NCBI GenBank assembly: GCA_963774455.1 | Contig: CAVZFD010000004.1 | Coordinates: 682,001 to 746,000, forward strand | Reading direction: 5' to 3' | Source of the DNA: DATFVA01 sp963774455 | GTDB taxonomy: Bacteria; Bacteroidota; Ignavibacteria; Ignavibacteriales; Ignavibacteriaceae | DNA length: 64,000 nucleotides | Shown: piece after piece, positions 53,121 through 62,126 of the stretch | How the letters are laid out: each line of letters opens with the position of its first letter | Numbering within the stretch: the first letter of the stretch is position 1 | The notes under the pieces: generated by a model | What the model was told of the DNA's origin: nothing | Seen by the model: the letters and a program-made list of their open reading frames with translations, nothing else | The model's database searches: none | Made by a program: the position numbers and the translations under genes

Positions 53121-53144
53121 GGAAAGCTTAGCTTTCCTTTTTTT
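53121..53144. terminator. Bidirectional terminator between rplI and rpmB
   Basis: GGAAAGC (53121-53127), loop TTA and GCTTTCC (53131-53137) are flanked by eight A on the left and seven T on the right. It can therefore serve both convergent genes, rplI from the left and rpmB from the right. Confidence 0.9.
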
Positions 53145-53167
53145 GTTTTAAAGGGAATATTGTAAGA

Positions 53168-53407
53168 TTAGTGTACTTTTATCTGCTTTTCACGGATCAT
53201 TTTAGCAACCCCTGATGTTCCGTTTTTCGAGATACTTTTGATGGCCTTGGCGCTTAATTTTAAGGTTACAAATCTGTTTAATTCCTGGACCCATACTCTC
53301 TTCTTCTGGAGGTTAGGTAGAAATCTTCTTCTTGACCTGTTATGGGCGTGGGATACATTATTTCCCGAAATTGGTCCTATGCCTGTAACCTGACATCTTC
53401 TTGACAT
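53168..53407 (-). CDS. rpmB: Ribosomal protein L28
   Basis: A 79-residue basic protein of the large subunit. MSRRCQVTGIGPISGNNVSH and NRSRRRFLPNLQKKRVW are the signature, and TLKLSAKAIKSISKNG follows. The zinc-binding cysteine set is reduced to one Cys, as in the zinc-independent forms. AGGAGA lies just upstream of the ATG on the coding strand. It is a single gene ending toward the terminator at 53121. Confidence 0.96.
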   Translation of the reverse strand: MSRRCQVTGIGPISGNNVSHAHNRSRRRFLPNLQKKRVWVQELNRFVTLKLSAKAIKSISKNGTSGVAKMIREKQIKVH

Positions 53408-53669
53408 AATATCTCTCCTGGAAACTTTCTTTATTTTAAAATTAGAACAATAAATATAAAAAAATATTAGTTAAAAAATATAACTTAATTCAAAAAATAT
53501 TAGACATGTTAAATCCTTAATATTCCTTCATATTTAAGTTGACAAAGTGAAATTACCTGTTATTTTTGATTAGAAATCTGATAAAAATCTGTAAATGAGA
53601 AACACCTTTAATTTTGTGCACACCTATATATTCACTAAAAAAACCTTTTTTTGAGCAAAGGAGAACCAT

Positions 53670-54284
53670 ATGGAATATTATGAATTACACCCCGAAAATC
53701 CCCAGTTACGCTATATCAACAAGGCGGTGTCGGTTCTGAAAGAGGGGGGAGTAATTATTTATCCAACCGATACGGTTTACGGAATCGGCTGCGACATTTT
53801 TAATAAAGCGGCGCTTGAAAGGATCTTCTCAATAAAAAATGATGAAAGTTCTAAACTTCTGAGCTTTGTATGTTCCGATTTAAAAGATATATCTAAATAT
53901 GCTCGAGTATCTGATTATGCGTACAGAACGATGAAACACCTCCTGCCGGGACCATATACTTTTATTCTCCCTGCAGCCAAGCTCGTACCTAAGAAGCTTT
54001 GGAGCAAAAGGAAAACAGTCGGAATCCGGATACCAAATAATAACATTACTATGAAATTAGTTGCGGAGCTGGGGAACCCCATAATAAGCACCAGTACAAC
54101 CAACAGGAAGGGTGAGGTTATTTTTGATCCGTTTGAGATTAAAAATATATTTAATGCACAGGTTGATCTTATGTTATCTATGGGTCCGCTTATGGGCGAA
54201 CCTTCAACTGTTGTAGATCTGAGCGATGAAGAACCCGAGGTACTGAGGAAAGGGGCGGGCGATATCAGTTTATTTGTATATTAA
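53670..54284 (+). CDS. L-threonylcarbamoyladenylate synthase (TsaC/YrdC type)
   Basis: This enzyme makes threonylcarbamoyl-AMP for the t6A modification of tRNA. The 204-residue length shows the single-domain TsaC/YwlC form without the extra Sua5 domain. Signature parts are GGVIIYPTDTVYGIGCDI, IKNDESSKLLSFVCSDL, GPYTFILPA, TVGIRIPNN and the end EVLRKGAGDIS. AAAGGAG precedes the ATG. A TTGACA at 53539-53544 with a T-rich -10 may be its promoter. The partner genes tsaB, tsaD and tsaE are not here. Confidence 0.93.
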   Translation: MEYYELHPENPQLRYINKAVSVLKEGGVIIYPTDTVYGIGCDIFNKAALERIFSIKNDESSKLLSFVCSDLKDISKYARVSDYAYRTMKHLLPGPYTFILPAAKLVPKKLWSKRKTVGIRIPNNNITMKLVAELGNPIISTSTTNRKGEVIFDPFEIKNIFNAQVDLMLSMGPLMGEPSTVVDLSDEEPEVLRKGAGDISLFVY

Positions 54285-54306
54285 TTTAATATTTAAAAGA
54301 GACCGG

Positions 54307-54334
54307 AGGCCTGCCGTCAGCAGGCCTTTTTTTT
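54307..54334 (+). terminator. Rho-independent terminator after the TsaC-type gene
   Basis: AGGCCTGC (54307-54314), loop CGTCA and GCAGGCCT (54320-54327) are followed by seven or more T. The T-run reaches the stop codon of the convergent SDR gene, which it may also serve in part. Confidence 0.9.
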
Positions 54335-55103
54335 ATTTTCTTATTACCTGGGTAGATGATGCCTGTGCCAGCGGGGTTAATATCATTTCATTTATGTTTA
54401 CATGCGGGGGTCTTGTAGCGCAGTAAACTACGGCATCTGCTATATCTAATGCAGTCAGAGGCTTCAATCCCTCGTAAACTTTATCGGCCCGTTCCTTATT
54501 GCCTGAGAATCTTACGATACTGAACTCTGTTTCCACCATTCCGGGATCAACAGTACTTACTTTTATGCCGTGCTCAAGGCAGTCCATTCTTATCCCTTTA
54601 GTTAAGGCATTAACAGCGAACTTGGTAGCGCAGTAAACGTTGCCGCCAGGGTAGACTTCGTGTCCTGCTGTTGAACCGATATTTATTATATGACCCTTAT
54701 TCCTTTCGATCATACCCGGGAGAATATTCCTGGTAACATAAAGCAGACCCTTTATGTTAGTATCAATCATTTCCTCCCAGCTGGTAAGGTTACCTTCGTA
54801 TATCTTATCGAATCCGCGTGCGAGTCCGGCATTATTGACCAGCACATCCGCATTCTTCCATTTATCTTCAAGACCGTCAAATGCTTTCTTCACAGCTGCA
54901 GAATCCCTGACATCAAGTTCTATTACTTTAGTCTTAATACCGTATTCTTTTTCCAGCTTCCCGGCGTAAGTTTTCAGAAGATCAAATCTTCTGGCGGAAA
55001 GGACAAGGTCAGCTTTTTCTGCGGCAAATGCTTCGGCGCAAGCTTTCCCTATACCTGAACTTGCTCCGGTAATGAATACTATTTTATCTTTTAATCTATC
55101 CAT
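54333..55103 (-). CDS. Short-chain dehydrogenase/reductase (YdfG-like)
   Basis: A 256-residue classical SDR that should oxidise or reduce a small alcohol/ketone with NADP. The cofactor motif is FITGASSGIGKACAEAF, NNAGLARG stabilises the fold, and the active site is Ser in INIGSTAGHEVYPGG with Tyr-Lys in VYCATKFAVNAL. The residues after NAG and the end LDIADAVVYCATRPPHVNI match YdfG-type enzymes, which act on serine and 3-hydroxy acids. It is a single gene, with no operon partner to refine the substrate. Confidence 0.9.
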   Translation of the reverse strand: MDRLKDKIVFITGASSGIGKACAEAFAAEKADLVLSARRFDLLKTYAGKLEKEYGIKTKVIELDVRDSAAVKKAFDGLEDKWKNADVLVNNAGLARGFDKIYEGNLTSWEEMIDTNIKGLLYVTRNILPGMIERNKGHIINIGSTAGHEVYPGGNVYCATKFAVNALTKGIRMDCLEHGIKVSTVDPGMVETEFSIVRFSGNKERADKVYEGLKPLTALDIADAVVYCATRPPHVNINEMILTPLAQASSTQVIRK

Positions 55104-55216
55104 CTTATATCCCTGAAATTTATTTTCAAAAAAATAAATTTAGTGAATGCGGAAGAGAATTGAAAAGATTCGGGAATAAATTCTCTCTGGCGGCCTGCAA
55201 AAAGATAAAGTATGAA

Positions 55217-56239
55217 TCAGAAGCGGCCGGGGATGAGGGTGCCGCATTTAGGACAGGAGTTGTCTGACATGTTGTTCAATGTAACATCATGCCAGTCTCT
55301 TTTAAGAAGAGTATGATGACAGGAGGGACAAAAAGTAGTCTGTCCTTCAGGATCGTGCACATTTCCCGTGTAGACGAATTTTAATCCCATACTTAATGCG
55401 GTCGTTCTTGCCATCTTTAAAGTTTTCTCAGGAGTTCTGTTCTTATCACGCATTCTGAAATCAGGATGAAAGGCGGTGAAGTGAACAGGGATAGAATCAC
55501 CCAGGTTATTAAGGATCCAGCCGCACTCAGCCTGTATTTCCTCTTTAGAATCATTTTCGCCCGGAATCAGAAGAGTTGTTATCTCAAACCATATATCAGT
55601 ATCATTCCTCAGCCAGACAAGGGTATCGAGCACATCCTTAAGGCTTGAAAAAGTCAGCTTATTATAAAAACGTTCGGTAAATGCCTTAAGATCGACGTTG
55701 GCAGCATCTATATATTTATATACATCCTTCCGCGCTTCCTTATCTATGTAGCCGGCCGTCACCATTACCGAATTTATCCCTTCTTCTCTTCCCAGCTTAG
55801 AAATATCTATTACATATTCGCCGAAGATAGTGGGGTCATTATAAGTATAAGCTATTGAAGGTGCGCCGTACTGCCTGGCCAGTTTAATTACATCTTCAGG
55901 TGAAGCTGTAAGAGCATTAAGATCATCGAGCTTCGCTTTGCTCATCGACCAGTTCTGGCAGAACTTGCAGCCGAGGTTGCATCCCGCGGTACCAAAGCTC
56001 AGAACCCCGGTGCCCGGATAAAAATGATTTAACGGTTTCTTTTCAATCGGATCGATGGCAAATCCTGTGGGTCTTCCATACCCCGTGGTATAGAGCCGGC
56101 CTCCCACATTCTGCCTGATATAACAGAATCCAGCCTGTCCGTCGCCGATTTTGCAGTAGCGCGGACAAAGAGTGCATAGCAGTTTATTCTTCTCCGAAGG
56201 TTCCCACCATTTCGCTAACTTCATACCTATACTTTCCAT
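55217..56239 (-). CDS. amrS: AmmeMemoRadiSam-type radical SAM enzyme (AmrS)
   Basis: A 340-residue radical SAM protein. The iron-sulfur ligands are in GTAGCNLGCKFCQNW, a Cx3Cx2C motif. Further cysteines near the N-terminus (LLCTLCPRYCKIG) and C-terminus (TFCPSCHHTL, CPKCG) may bind a metal. The layout is that of AmrS, which usually occurs with AMMECR1 and Memo proteins; neither is next to it here. The reaction of the system is not established. The start is ATG 56239, though a second in-frame Met follows five residues later. Confidence 0.88.
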   Translation of the reverse strand: MESIGMKLAKWWEPSEKNKLLCTLCPRYCKIGDGQAGFCYIRQNVGGRLYTTGYGRPTGFAIDPIEKKPLNHFYPGTGVLSFGTAGCNLGCKFCQNWSMSKAKLDDLNALTASPEDVIKLARQYGAPSIAYTYNDPTIFGEYVIDISKLGREEGINSVMVTAGYIDKEARKDVYKYIDAANVDLKAFTERFYNKLTFSSLKDVLDTLVWLRNDTDIWFEITTLLIPGENDSKEEIQAECGWILNNLGDSIPVHFTAFHPDFRMRDKNRTPEKTLKMARTTALSMGLKFVYTGNVHDPEGQTTFCPSCHHTLLKRDWHDVTLNNMSDNSCPKCGTLIPGRF

Positions 56240-56283
56240 TTCCTCATACCAATCAATCGATTTTACACAAATACTTCAAGACA

Positions 56284-57720
56284 CTAAATTATCTCAAACC
56301 TTATCCAGTTTGCCCTGCTTTTCTCCGAATAAGGTGCCCCTGCAGCAAAAATGACTACATCTCCTTCTTTAACATACCCCTCTTCAATAATTATTTTTTT
56401 GGCTTTATCCACTGCAATATGCTCTTTGTCGATCTCTTCCATATGGACCGGAATCACCCCCCATCTAAGACAAAGCTTATTCATGGTATCAATACTATTA
56501 GAAAAAGCGATAATCTTTGCATCGGGACGAAATTTAGAAAGGTTAACAGCAGTTCTGCCTTTAAAAGTAAATGCGGCAATGGCCGAAGCATTTATCTGCC
56601 TGCTTATTGACACTACTGCCTTTCCAACCGAATCAAACAGATTTTCTTCAACCTTCTCCGGTATTTTGAATTGGACTGTATGATTGAATAGATGCCTCTC
56701 TGCGTTTCTCACAATTTCATTCATAGTATTCACACTGCGGACAGGATATTTTCCTATGGAAGTTTCCCCGCTGAGCATAACCACGTCGGTACCATCCCAC
56801 ACAGCATTTGCTACATCAGAAGCCTCAGCCCTGGTGGGAATTGGATTGTGAATCATTGAATCGAGCATCTGTGTGGCAGTAATTACCAGCTTACCCAATG
56901 AATTGCACTTCCAGATAATTTCCTTCTGGATGACGGGCACCTCAGCGGCCGGCAGCTCAACTCCAAGGTCGCCGCGGGCAATCATAATTCCATCAGCCGC
57001 TTCAAGAATTTCATCGAAACTGTCAACAGCCTCACGTTTTTCTATTTTTGCAATAACCGGAATTTCAGAATTTCTTTCCTTCAGCCAGGTCTTAAGGATA
57101 GTGATATCTTCAGGCTTTCTTACAAAAGAAAGTGCTATGTAGTCAATCCTGTGCTTAAGTATAAATTCAAGGTCCCTGAAATCTTTTTCAGTAATGCTGG
57201 GTGTAGAGAGCTTCATTCCCGGAAGGTTCATTCCTTTCCTAGGCTTCAGCGTCCCCCCATTTTCAATTTTACAAATAACCGAGTCATTAGTTTTATTTGT
57301 GATCCTAAGACGTATGAGTCCGTCATCAATCAGAACGGGATCACCCACTAAAGCATCGCTTACCAGTTCTTTATAGGAAGTTGAGATCAGCTTCTCCGTT
57401 CCTTCAACATCGCGGATAGTTATCTCGATTTCATTTCCGGTAGAAAGTTCGATCTCGGGTTCCGATAATTCACCGACCCTGATCTTTGGTCCCTGCAGAT
57501 CTACCAGGACAGCGAGAGGAGTTTTTTCCTCAATGCAGGTTTCGTATATGTTATAAAGGAGTTTCTCAAAAAACTCATAAGAACCATGAGAAAAGTTCAA
57601 CCTGACCCCGTCAGCTCCTGCCAGCACCAGTTTTCGGAGCATTTCAGAAGAATCTGTCATCGGACCAAGCGTGCAGAGGATTTTAGTCTTTGCAAACACC
57701 TCATTTATGCTGGATTTCAT
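56284..57720 (-). CDS. pyk: Pyruvate kinase
   Basis: This enzyme converts phosphoenolpyruvate and ADP to pyruvate and ATP, opposite in effect to pckG elsewhere in the window. The 478-residue length is usual. TKILCTLGP opens the barrel; GVRLNFSHGS, DLQGPKIRVG, IEKREAVDSFDEIL with the catalytic Lys, and MIARGDLGVELP complete the active site. The gene starts four bases inside the end of the upstream Lon-like gene on the same strand, so it is translationally coupled to that protease, an unusual pairing. Confidence 0.96.
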   Translation of the reverse strand: MKSSINEVFAKTKILCTLGPMTDSSEMLRKLVLAGADGVRLNFSHGSYEFFEKLLYNIYETCIEEKTPLAVLVDLQGPKIRVGELSEPEIELSTGNEIEITIRDVEGTEKLISTSYKELVSDALVGDPVLIDDGLIRLRITNKTNDSVICKIENGGTLKPRKGMNLPGMKLSTPSITEKDFRDLEFILKHRIDYIALSFVRKPEDITILKTWLKERNSEIPVIAKIEKREAVDSFDEILEAADGIMIARGDLGVELPAAEVPVIQKEIIWKCNSLGKLVITATQMLDSMIHNPIPTRAEASDVANAVWDGTDVVMLSGETSIGKYPVRSVNTMNEIVRNAERHLFNHTVQFKIPEKVEENLFDSVGKAVVSISRQINASAIAAFTFKGRTAVNLSKFRPDAKIIAFSNSIDTMNKLCLRWGVIPVHMEEIDKEHIAVDKAKKIIIEEGYVKEGDVVIFAAGAPYSEKSRANWIRFEII

Positions 57721-60179
57721 CTCTTCTTCCGGGCAGTTGCCTGCTTTTTCTCGTCACCAGGTCTTAATGCCTTCGATCTTGCATAAAGATATTTTATCTT
57801 CTCTTCAACCAGGTCGTATACTGTTCCTCCGCTGTAGCCTTTTGCAGTTTTGCTTCCAGCTTTAACCCCGGTAAGCAGCTCAATACCCTCCTCAACTTTC
57901 GATATAGGATAGATATGAAATTGACCTTTCTTTACCGACTCAACCACTTCGTCCTTAAGCATTAATTCTTTCACATTCTGAACGGGAATCACCACGCCCT
58001 GCTTATTATTAAAGCCTCTTGTCTTACACAGATCATAAAATCCTTCGATCTTTTCATTGACTCCCCCAATAGGCTGGACATCTCCCTTCTGATTCAGAGA
58101 ACCTGTTACGGCCAGGTACTGTCTTAACGGCAGATCCGCAAGAGTAGAGAGTAGAGCAAAGATCTCGGCGCAGGATGCACTGTCACCGTCTACAGTTCCA
58201 TAAGACTGCTCAAACACGAGGTTAGCATTAAAGGACAAAGGAAGATCCTGACCAAACGTTTCCCTGAAATAACCAGAGATGATCAGCACGCCTTTATTAT
58301 AATGCCTTCCGCTCATCCCGGCTTCACGTTCAACATTGATTATACTTCCGCTTCCGAGAGAAACAGTTGCTGTTATCCTGGTAGGGCGGCCGAAGGAATA
58401 ATAATCAGTAGTGTAAACTGCCAATCCGTTTATCTGGCCTATCCTTTCTCCTTCTGTATCAAGCAGTATCATATGATCGTGAAGCATATCGTCAATCTTT
58501 GATTCAAGCAATCCATGTCTCTCCTTCGCAAGCTCAAAAGCCTTCCTCACATGCGCTTCACTTATTACATTAAAACCGTCATCAAGAGCCCAGAAATTAG
58601 CTTCGCGTGCTATATCAGCAATCATGGAAAATCTTGTGGTGAGCTTGTTCTTTTGTCCAGCGAATCTTGCACTTATCTCTATTAGCTTGGAGAGGGCAGA
58701 TTTATCAAACTCGCAAAGTCCCTCATCTTTGATAAGTTTCTTTATTACCTGGGCGTACTGTACTATCACTTTATCCGATCGTTTTATTTCATAATCGAAA
58801 TCGGCTTTAATCTTAAACATTTTCTTAAAATCATACTCGCGTTCAGCAAGCACCGAATAAATCCAACCGCTTCCGAGAAGGATTATTTTGGTATCAATCT
58901 CAATAGGTTCGGGTTTAAGTATAGAAGACGTGAACTGAAATACCGAAGGTGATTCCTGAATCTCCAGCTTATTATATGTCAGCACTCTTTTAAGCGTACG
59001 CCAGACACCCGGCTCCTCAAAAAGATGTTGCACATTAAGAACAAGGTAGCCGCCGTTAGCCTTCAGAATAGAACCCGCTTTAATCTTAGTGAAATCACTG
59101 TACCATCCGCCCCTGCCGTCGCTGACCTTTTCTATAGTACCGAACAGGTTAATAAAATTAGGAGAGGTTTCAATTATAACAGGACATTCTGTTGTTTCAC
59201 TGTTATCGAGGATTATATTTACATCATACTCTTTAAAGTAGTCGATCTCAAACCCTTCGGCGGTGATCTGACCCTCCGGCTTCACTCCCTTAAACACCTG
59301 GATATTTTCCATTATATTATTCTCAACCTGGTCGATAAAGTCGACTACCTTCGCATCGTTATACCTCTCACGAATATTATCGATTAGACTCTTAACCACC
59401 ATCTCAACTGCTCCCTTTTCAATATCGAGCATCTTCTTTTCATAGGTCTGGCTTATCTTCAATCCCGCTTTAAAGATAACTTTAAGGTCCTGCTGAAGCT
59501 CGTTATACTTATTTATTATTGTCTTTGCATCAGTTTTAGTAAGACTGCCATCTTTTATCTTTTCATCCAGCTGATAAATAGGGACAGGTTTCTCATCTAT
59601 AATCGGGTATATATCAGGTCGTGCTCCACCACCGTCTACTTTCACCTGCACCAGAGTAAAGTTATCCTCCTTAAGCTTCTGATCGAAATCATTCATAAGA
59701 GCTTGTTCCTGTTCATTATACTCTATTACGAGCTGCTTTCTCCTTTCAGTAAACATATCGCTATCGAGTGTCTGGGGAATTCTGTTCTTAAGTATTCCGA
59801 TAGCGGAAGCAAGGTCCTGCCTGAACTGTTTTGCTTTCCCAATCGAAAAAATTAGTAGAACGGGTGAATCGGGGTTCTTAAAATTGTTGACGTAAGCATA
59901 ATCGCGGAGGGGAGGGCAATTGGAGCTTATTTTCTCAAGCATTTTTTTTACAGTCGTGGCTTTGCCGGAACCTGATAGTCCCGCAATGAAAATATTATAG
60001 CCGGGAGCTCTTAAATCAACGCCGAGCCTTATTGCCTTCAAAGCCCGTTCCTGGCCGATGATTCCTTCCATTGGTTCAAGGTCGCTCGTAGACTCAAACT
60101 CAAAAACATCAGGGTCGCAATACCATCTCAAATCTTCCGGTTTTAGTTCTTCGTGTTTTGTTGGTTTGGGGTGTGCCAT
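57717..60179 (-). CDS. Lon-family ATP-dependent protease (AAA_32/LonB-like)
   Basis: An 820-residue protease that degrades damaged or regulatory proteins in the cytoplasm. An AAA domain with Walker A (GLSGSGKATTVKKML) starts near residue 65; a long coiled-coil insert with many Lys/Glu lies around 120-290. The Lon protease domain at the end has the catalytic Ser in VDGDSASCAEIF and Lys in GGVNEKIEGFYD. No N-terminal LON substrate domain is present, which separates it from classical LonA. It overlaps pyk by four bases. It is not obviously membrane-bound, unlike archaeal LonB. Confidence 0.93.
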   Translation of the reverse strand: MAHPKPTKHEELKPEDLRWYCDPDVFEFESTSDLEPMEGIIGQERALKAIRLGVDLRAPGYNIFIAGLSGSGKATTVKKMLEKISSNCPPLRDYAYVNNFKNPDSPVLLIFSIGKAKQFRQDLASAIGILKNRIPQTLDSDMFTERRKQLVIEYNEQEQALMNDFDQKLKEDNFTLVQVKVDGGGARPDIYPIIDEKPVPIYQLDEKIKDGSLTKTDAKTIINKYNELQQDLKVIFKAGLKISQTYEKKMLDIEKGAVEMVVKSLIDNIRERYNDAKVVDFIDQVENNIMENIQVFKGVKPEGQITAEGFEIDYFKEYDVNIILDNSETTECPVIIETSPNFINLFGTIEKVSDGRGGWYSDFTKIKAGSILKANGGYLVLNVQHLFEEPGVWRTLKRVLTYNKLEIQESPSVFQFTSSILKPEPIEIDTKIILLGSGWIYSVLAEREYDFKKMFKIKADFDYEIKRSDKVIVQYAQVIKKLIKDEGLCEFDKSALSKLIEISARFAGQKNKLTTRFSMIADIAREANFWALDDGFNVISEAHVRKAFELAKERHGLLESKIDDMLHDHMILLDTEGERIGQINGLAVYTTDYYSFGRPTRITATVSLGSGSIINVEREAGMSGRHYNKGVLIISGYFRETFGQDLPLSFNANLVFEQSYGTVDGDSASCAEIFALLSTLADLPLRQYLAVTGSLNQKGDVQPIGGVNEKIEGFYDLCKTRGFNNKQGVVIPVQNVKELMLKDEVVESVKKGQFHIYPISKVEEGIELLTGVKAGSKTAKGYSGGTVYDLVEEKIKYLYARSKALRPGDEKKQATARKKR

Positions 60180-60344
60180 ATTTTATCCTGCTTTTGATGA
60201 GAATTTTAATATTCTTTTAAACCTGAGATAAAAATCTAAATATTATTGGTTTTAATTTCAAAAAAATATAAAATTAACGTGATTGACGTTGATTAATAAA
60301 CCATAATAATTGTTATTATTGGCACGTAAAAAAAATAATTTAAT

Positions 60345-61476
60345 ATGACTCAAGACGAAGTAAGAAAGCTTTTTCCCCACATAGAAAAGGGTATAACATA
60401 TCTTAACCATGCCGCCACGGGACCATTTTCTAAGCGGCTGCTTGATGAAATGGATGAATATTTCAGGACAAGAAGTGAAGAAAACATTGATGACTATCCT
60501 ACTTTCGTTAAAATCACAGAAGAGACTAAAGATATGCTGGCTGCTTATATGAATACAGAAAGCAGCAGGATAGCTTTTCTTGATAATACAACGAACGGAC
60601 TGAACCTGCTGGCGCAGGGCCTGCACTGGCAGCGGGGAGATGAAATTATCCTTAACGATCTTGAATTCCCTGCCAACATTTATCCATTTATGAATCTCGA
60701 AAAGAAAGGGGTAAAGTTAGTCATCGTTAAATCTCACGATGGTATCGTAAGCGCAGAGGATATCATCGAAAAAATTACCCCGAAGACAATACTGGTTTCT
60801 GTTAGTATGGTACAGTTTCTTTCAGGATACAGGATCGATCTGCAAAAACTCGGTTCTGAATGTACAGCGGCAAGGTGTGATATTGAGTGTTGATGCAATC
60901 CAGGGAATGGGCGCATTCACACTTGATGCTCAGACCAGCGGTATCGATTTCATTTCCTGCGGCACACAAAAATGGATGCTGGGTTTACAGGGTTTATCTT
61001 TTGTCTATGTATCAGCGGAACTGCAGCAGAAAATAGATCCCGCTTATGTTGGATGGCTTGGTGTTAACGATGGCTGGAACCTCCTTGATTACAACCTGTC
61101 TCTGAAAAATTCAGCAGAACGATTTCAGCCGGGGTCACTTAATTCGGCAGGGATTTATGCCCTCAATGCTTCACTTAAACTATTCAGGGATTTCGGGATA
61201 GATAAGGTCGAAAAGAGCGTACTTTCCAATTCAAATCTGCTTATTTCCAAACTGGATAAGATAGGTATAGAACCTCTTCTACCGGTAACTGAAGATAAGT
61301 TTATATCTGGAATAGTTTCTTTCCGGCACAATAATGCATATTCAATACTTGAACTCCTTAAAGAAAAAAAGATAGAAGCCGCCGTAAGGGAGGGTATTAT
61401 GCGGATTTCACCTCATTTTTATAATAATTCTGAGGATATAGAACGGCTTATAGAAGGGCTCAAATTTTTAGTTTAA
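60345..61476 (+). pseudogene. Class V aminotransferase gene interrupted by one frameshift
   Basis: Two overlapping frames together give one complete PLP enzyme of the NifS/isopenicillin-N-epimerase type. The first (60345-60893) carries YLNHAATGPFSKRLL and the second (60877-61476) carries ILSVDAIQGMGAFTLD and GTQKWMLGLQG, with the PLP lysine. The break is near 60873: adding one G to GCAAGGTGTGATATT joins TAAR to GVILSVDA without a gap. Either a single-base deletion inactivated the gene or an assembly error is present. No slippery sequence suggests programmed shifting. The substrate is unknown. Confidence 0.85.
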
Positions 61477-61558
61477 GTACTTTTGGGGAAATACCGGCAA
61501 TTTTATAAATTATAATAAACTTTATCTCTTTTATGAAAGATTACCCAGGAGTTATCAT

Positions 61559-62110
61559 ATGTTTTCAATGATGCGTTTATCTGCTTACCTGATTACAACA
61601 ATAATTATTACGATATTCTTATCTAATACCTTTGCACAACAAAAAGAAGAAAAAGTCAGGCTCAGCCCCAAAGCTTCTATATCACAGACAGTCGGTTTTA
61701 CCGATGTTACCATTTCATACAGCAGGCCCGGTGTTAAGGGGAGAAAGATCTGGGGAGATCTGGTACCTTACGATAAAGTGTGGCGCGCAGGAGCAAACGA
61801 AGCCACAAAAATTACCTTCAGTACCGATGTAACGATCGAAGGTAAGAAACTCGTAAAAGGTTCCTACGGCCTTTTTACCATTCCGGGTAAGAATGAATGG
61901 ACAATAATATTTAATAAAGTGGCCGACCAGTGGGGAGCGTTTGAGTATAACGAAGCGGAAGATGCATTAAGAATAAACGTAAAACCCGGGAAAAGTAATT
62001 TCACCGAATGGCTGAGATATGAAATTACCAGGACAAGCGATTCGACCGCAGTTGTCAGTCTTGCATGGGAGAAACTTAAAGTGCCGTTTAAGATCGAAGT
62101 AAAGATTTAG
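61559..62110 (+). CDS. Secreted DUF2911 family protein
   Basis: A 183-residue exported protein with a signal peptide (ending NTFAQQ) and a DUF2911 domain over most of the rest: RLSPKASISQTVGFTDVTI, YSRPGVKGRKIWGDLVPYD, WRAGANEATKITFS and GSYGLFTIPGKNEWTII are the family pattern. Members are common in Bacteroidetes and relatives and their function is unknown. AGGAG lies upstream of the ATG. It is a single gene convergent with the phosphohexomutase, the two stops being 17 bases apart. Confidence 0.9.
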   Translation: MFSMMRLSAYLITTIIITIFLSNTFAQQKEEKVRLSPKASISQTVGFTDVTISYSRPGVKGRKIWGDLVPYDKVWRAGANEATKITFSTDVTIEGKKLVKGSYGLFTIPGKNEWTIIFNKVADQWGAFEYNEAEDALRINVKPGKSNFTEWLRYEITRTSDSTAVVSLAWEKLKVPFKIEVKI

Positions 62111-62126
62111 TAATCTGCAGCTTTAT

